From NCBI GenBank assembly GCA_019912965.1, contig JAIOHM010000036.1:1-64000 (forward strand): 64,000 nucleotides of DNA. The letters run 5' to 3'. This DNA is from Anaerolineae bacterium (GTDB lineage Bacteria > Chloroflexota > Anaerolineae > Aggregatilineales > Phototrophicaceae). Below the pieces are notes generated by a model. That model had not been told where the DNA came from. It saw only the letters and a program-made list of their open reading frames with translations, and did no database searches. Below are positions 62,837 through 64,000 of the stretch, in pieces. The first letter of the stretch is position 1. Every line of letters starts with the position of its first letter. The position numbers and the translations under genes were made by a program.

Positions 62837-64000
62837 TTAGTCCAATAGGGCGATTAAGCGATCAGCAAAAGCTGCATAATTCTGGTCGGCATTGTAAAGC
62901 GTTTCCCAAGTGTGTTTGCTTTTCTCACGCTTGGCTTTTCTAAGCGTTGGGTTTAACGCCAATTCTGTAAAGGCATTAGCAATCACTTCAGGTGAAGGAT
63001 TTTCGGATAGCAGAATCCCATTATCGTTATTCACAATTTCCGATACCCCACCAACCGCCGTTGCTATAACAGGTATGCTATAACTTTGGGCTTCCATAAT
63101 GCTCGCAGGAATTCCTTCTGAAGCACTCACCTGAATAAATCCGTCGATGGGGTGTGTTCGATAAAAATTCAGCACATCCTGATTTGCAATCTGCCCATAA
63201 AAATTTGCATGGGCATTATCAGGCAATCGAGTTCGTGCTAATTCTTCAAGAGTTTGACGCAAAGGGCCATCGCCCAGATGATACCACTCAAGCTGTAAGG
63301 ATGGGTTTTGCCTGGCAAAAATAGCTAGCGACTCAATTAATAAATCCAGTCGCTTGACCGGAACCATGTAAGAACAAGATACCAACCGGAATATACCATC
63401 ATCCGAAGGGAAACCATCGTAACCTGAATTAAATACGCCTACCCGTGCAACATTACATCGCTTTACTGCTTCTGGATAATGTTTGATGATGTAATCTCGC
63501 CCATGATCCGAAACTGGAAAAATAAAGTCAAGAGATTTAGCAGCTTCATCCCACAAAGGGATGTATGGTGGCGTATGGGCTTCATGGTACAAATCAACCC
63601 GGTGTGCCCGGCTCACTATCTTCATTTGCTGGTATTTAGTTTTTGCAGCCACCATACCGAGGGATTGAGGAACAAACCACGAAGAATACCAAATGGTTTG
63701 TGCCATACTGATCTGCAAGGCTGGAATATGAGTCTGTATCCATTGCAAACGGGATAATCGGTTAGCGATGTAAATGCCTAACCGAAGCAAGGCTTTTGGC
63801 TGAACCAGCGTCACAGGGCGTTTCCATAATTCTCGATAGAATAGCGTATTTGTGAAGCAGCTTATCATTGTTTGAAAAGCGCGCTTTAAGCCCTTTGCTT
63901 TACCATGAGCAAAGGACACGTCAACCTCAACCCCGTCGGGTATTAAACGCGCTTCTCCATCGACTAAATCCGGGACAATAATTATGCGCTCAAACCGCGC
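62837..64000 (-). CDS. GT4 glycosyltransferase, 5' end outside the window
   Basis: At least 387 residues of a GT-B, family GT4 glycosyltransferase; the open frame runs to the right edge without a stop (upstream residues RIIIVPDLVDG, DGVEVD), so the gene starts outside. A GTG at 63919 could look like a start but the upstream residues are clearly coding. The C-terminal half has RLVSCSYMVPVKRLDLLIES, YHLGDGPLRQTLEEL, NFYGQIANQDVLNFY and the EX7E-like SEGIPASIMEAQSYSIPVIA, followed by TAVGGVSEIV. It probably builds a surface polysaccharide moved by the neighbouring flippase. The sugar and acceptor are unknown. Confidence 0.88.
   Translation of the reverse strand, partial: ARFERIIIVPDLVDGEARLIPDGVEVDVSFAHGKAKGLKRAFQTMISCFTNTLFYRELWKRPVTLVQPKALLRLGIYIANRLSRLQWIQTHIPALQISMAQTIWYSSWFVPQSLGMVAAKTKYQQMKIVSRAHRVDLYHEAHTPPYIPLWDEAAKSLDFIFPVSDHGRDYIIKHYPEAVKRCNVARVGVFNSGYDGFPSDDGIFRLVSCSYMVPVKRLDLLIESLAIFARQNPSLQLEWYHLGDGPLRQTLEELARTRLPDNAHANFYGQIANQDVLNFYRTHPIDGFIQVSASEGIPASIMEAQSYSIPVIATAVGGVSEIVNNDNGILLSENPSPEVIANAFTELALNPTLRKAKREKSKHTWETLYNADQNYAAFADRLIALLD

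Overview
The window reads as chromosomal DNA of a bacterium, most likely from the Chloroflexota (Anaerolineae-like). The pointers are a bacterial Elp3 of the type known from Dehalococcoides, a plant/cyanobacterial-type sulfolipid pair (SQD1/SQD2-like), TIR-WD40 and STAND-TPR giants, many secreted beta-propeller proteins, and intergenic DNA filled with short-period repeats. There is no rRNA or tRNA gene here to confirm the phylum, so this is an inference from gene content.

Layout. 1-0.7 kb: tail of pstB and a small cupin. 0.8-2.6 kb: persulfide/sulfur-transfer genes (MBL-rhodanese fusion, single rhodanese). 2.7-5.9 kb: a likely sulfoquinovosyl-diacylglycerol (sulfolipid) unit: UDP-sulfoquinovose synthase, a PAP2-like membrane protein and an SQD2-like glycosyltransferase. 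6.2-11.3 kb: five minus-strand genes that look like phage connector/tail proteins, separated by heptamer repeat arrays and interrupted by a plus-strand SH3b secreted protein. 11.8-15 kb: a TIR-transmembrane-coiled coil-WD40 protein followed two bases later by a small unknown gene. 15-19.4 kb: orphan sensor histidine kinase, a MerR regulator with a recognisable MerR-type promoter, a DUF1772-like protein and a methyltransferase. 19.8-25 kb: DUF6391-like gene coupled to holA, GNAT, beta-propeller proteins, methyltransferase. 25-33.9 kb: two transglutaminases, a GlsB/YeaQ-type protein, an ABC exporter, two ABC-2-type permease paralogues around a MOSC gene. 34-37.5 kb: tandem M3 metallopeptidases. 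38-40 kb: elp3. 41.5-44.9 kb: a STAND ATPase with 14 exact 34-residue TPR units. 45-53.6 kb: LLM oxidoreductase, Uma2 nuclease, PIN toxin-antitoxin pair framed by two paralogous genes, PadR regulator with its membrane protein and a candidate operator, LysM/L,D-transpeptidase, DUF433. 53.7-56.2 kb: TIR-NACHT-HEAT protein. 56.7-64 kb: Nudix, SixA, galE, secreted propeller protein, MscS channel, then a flippase and a glycosyltransferase that runs off the right end.

Themes. (1) Three large proteins have the architecture of prokaryotic NLR/TIR immune or signalling proteins, but they lie apart rather than in a compact defence island. (2) Intergenic DNA is unusual: many tracts have a strict 7-base period with several different heptamers, and others combine 9-base direct repeats with a closing hairpin; these elements abut, and in places enter, coding ends. 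(3) The most coherent metabolic unit is the sulfolipid operon, in which a PAP2-like protein sits between the two sulfolipid enzymes and could supply diacylglycerol.

All calls come from reading the sequence and recalled family motifs; no database search or computation was run.
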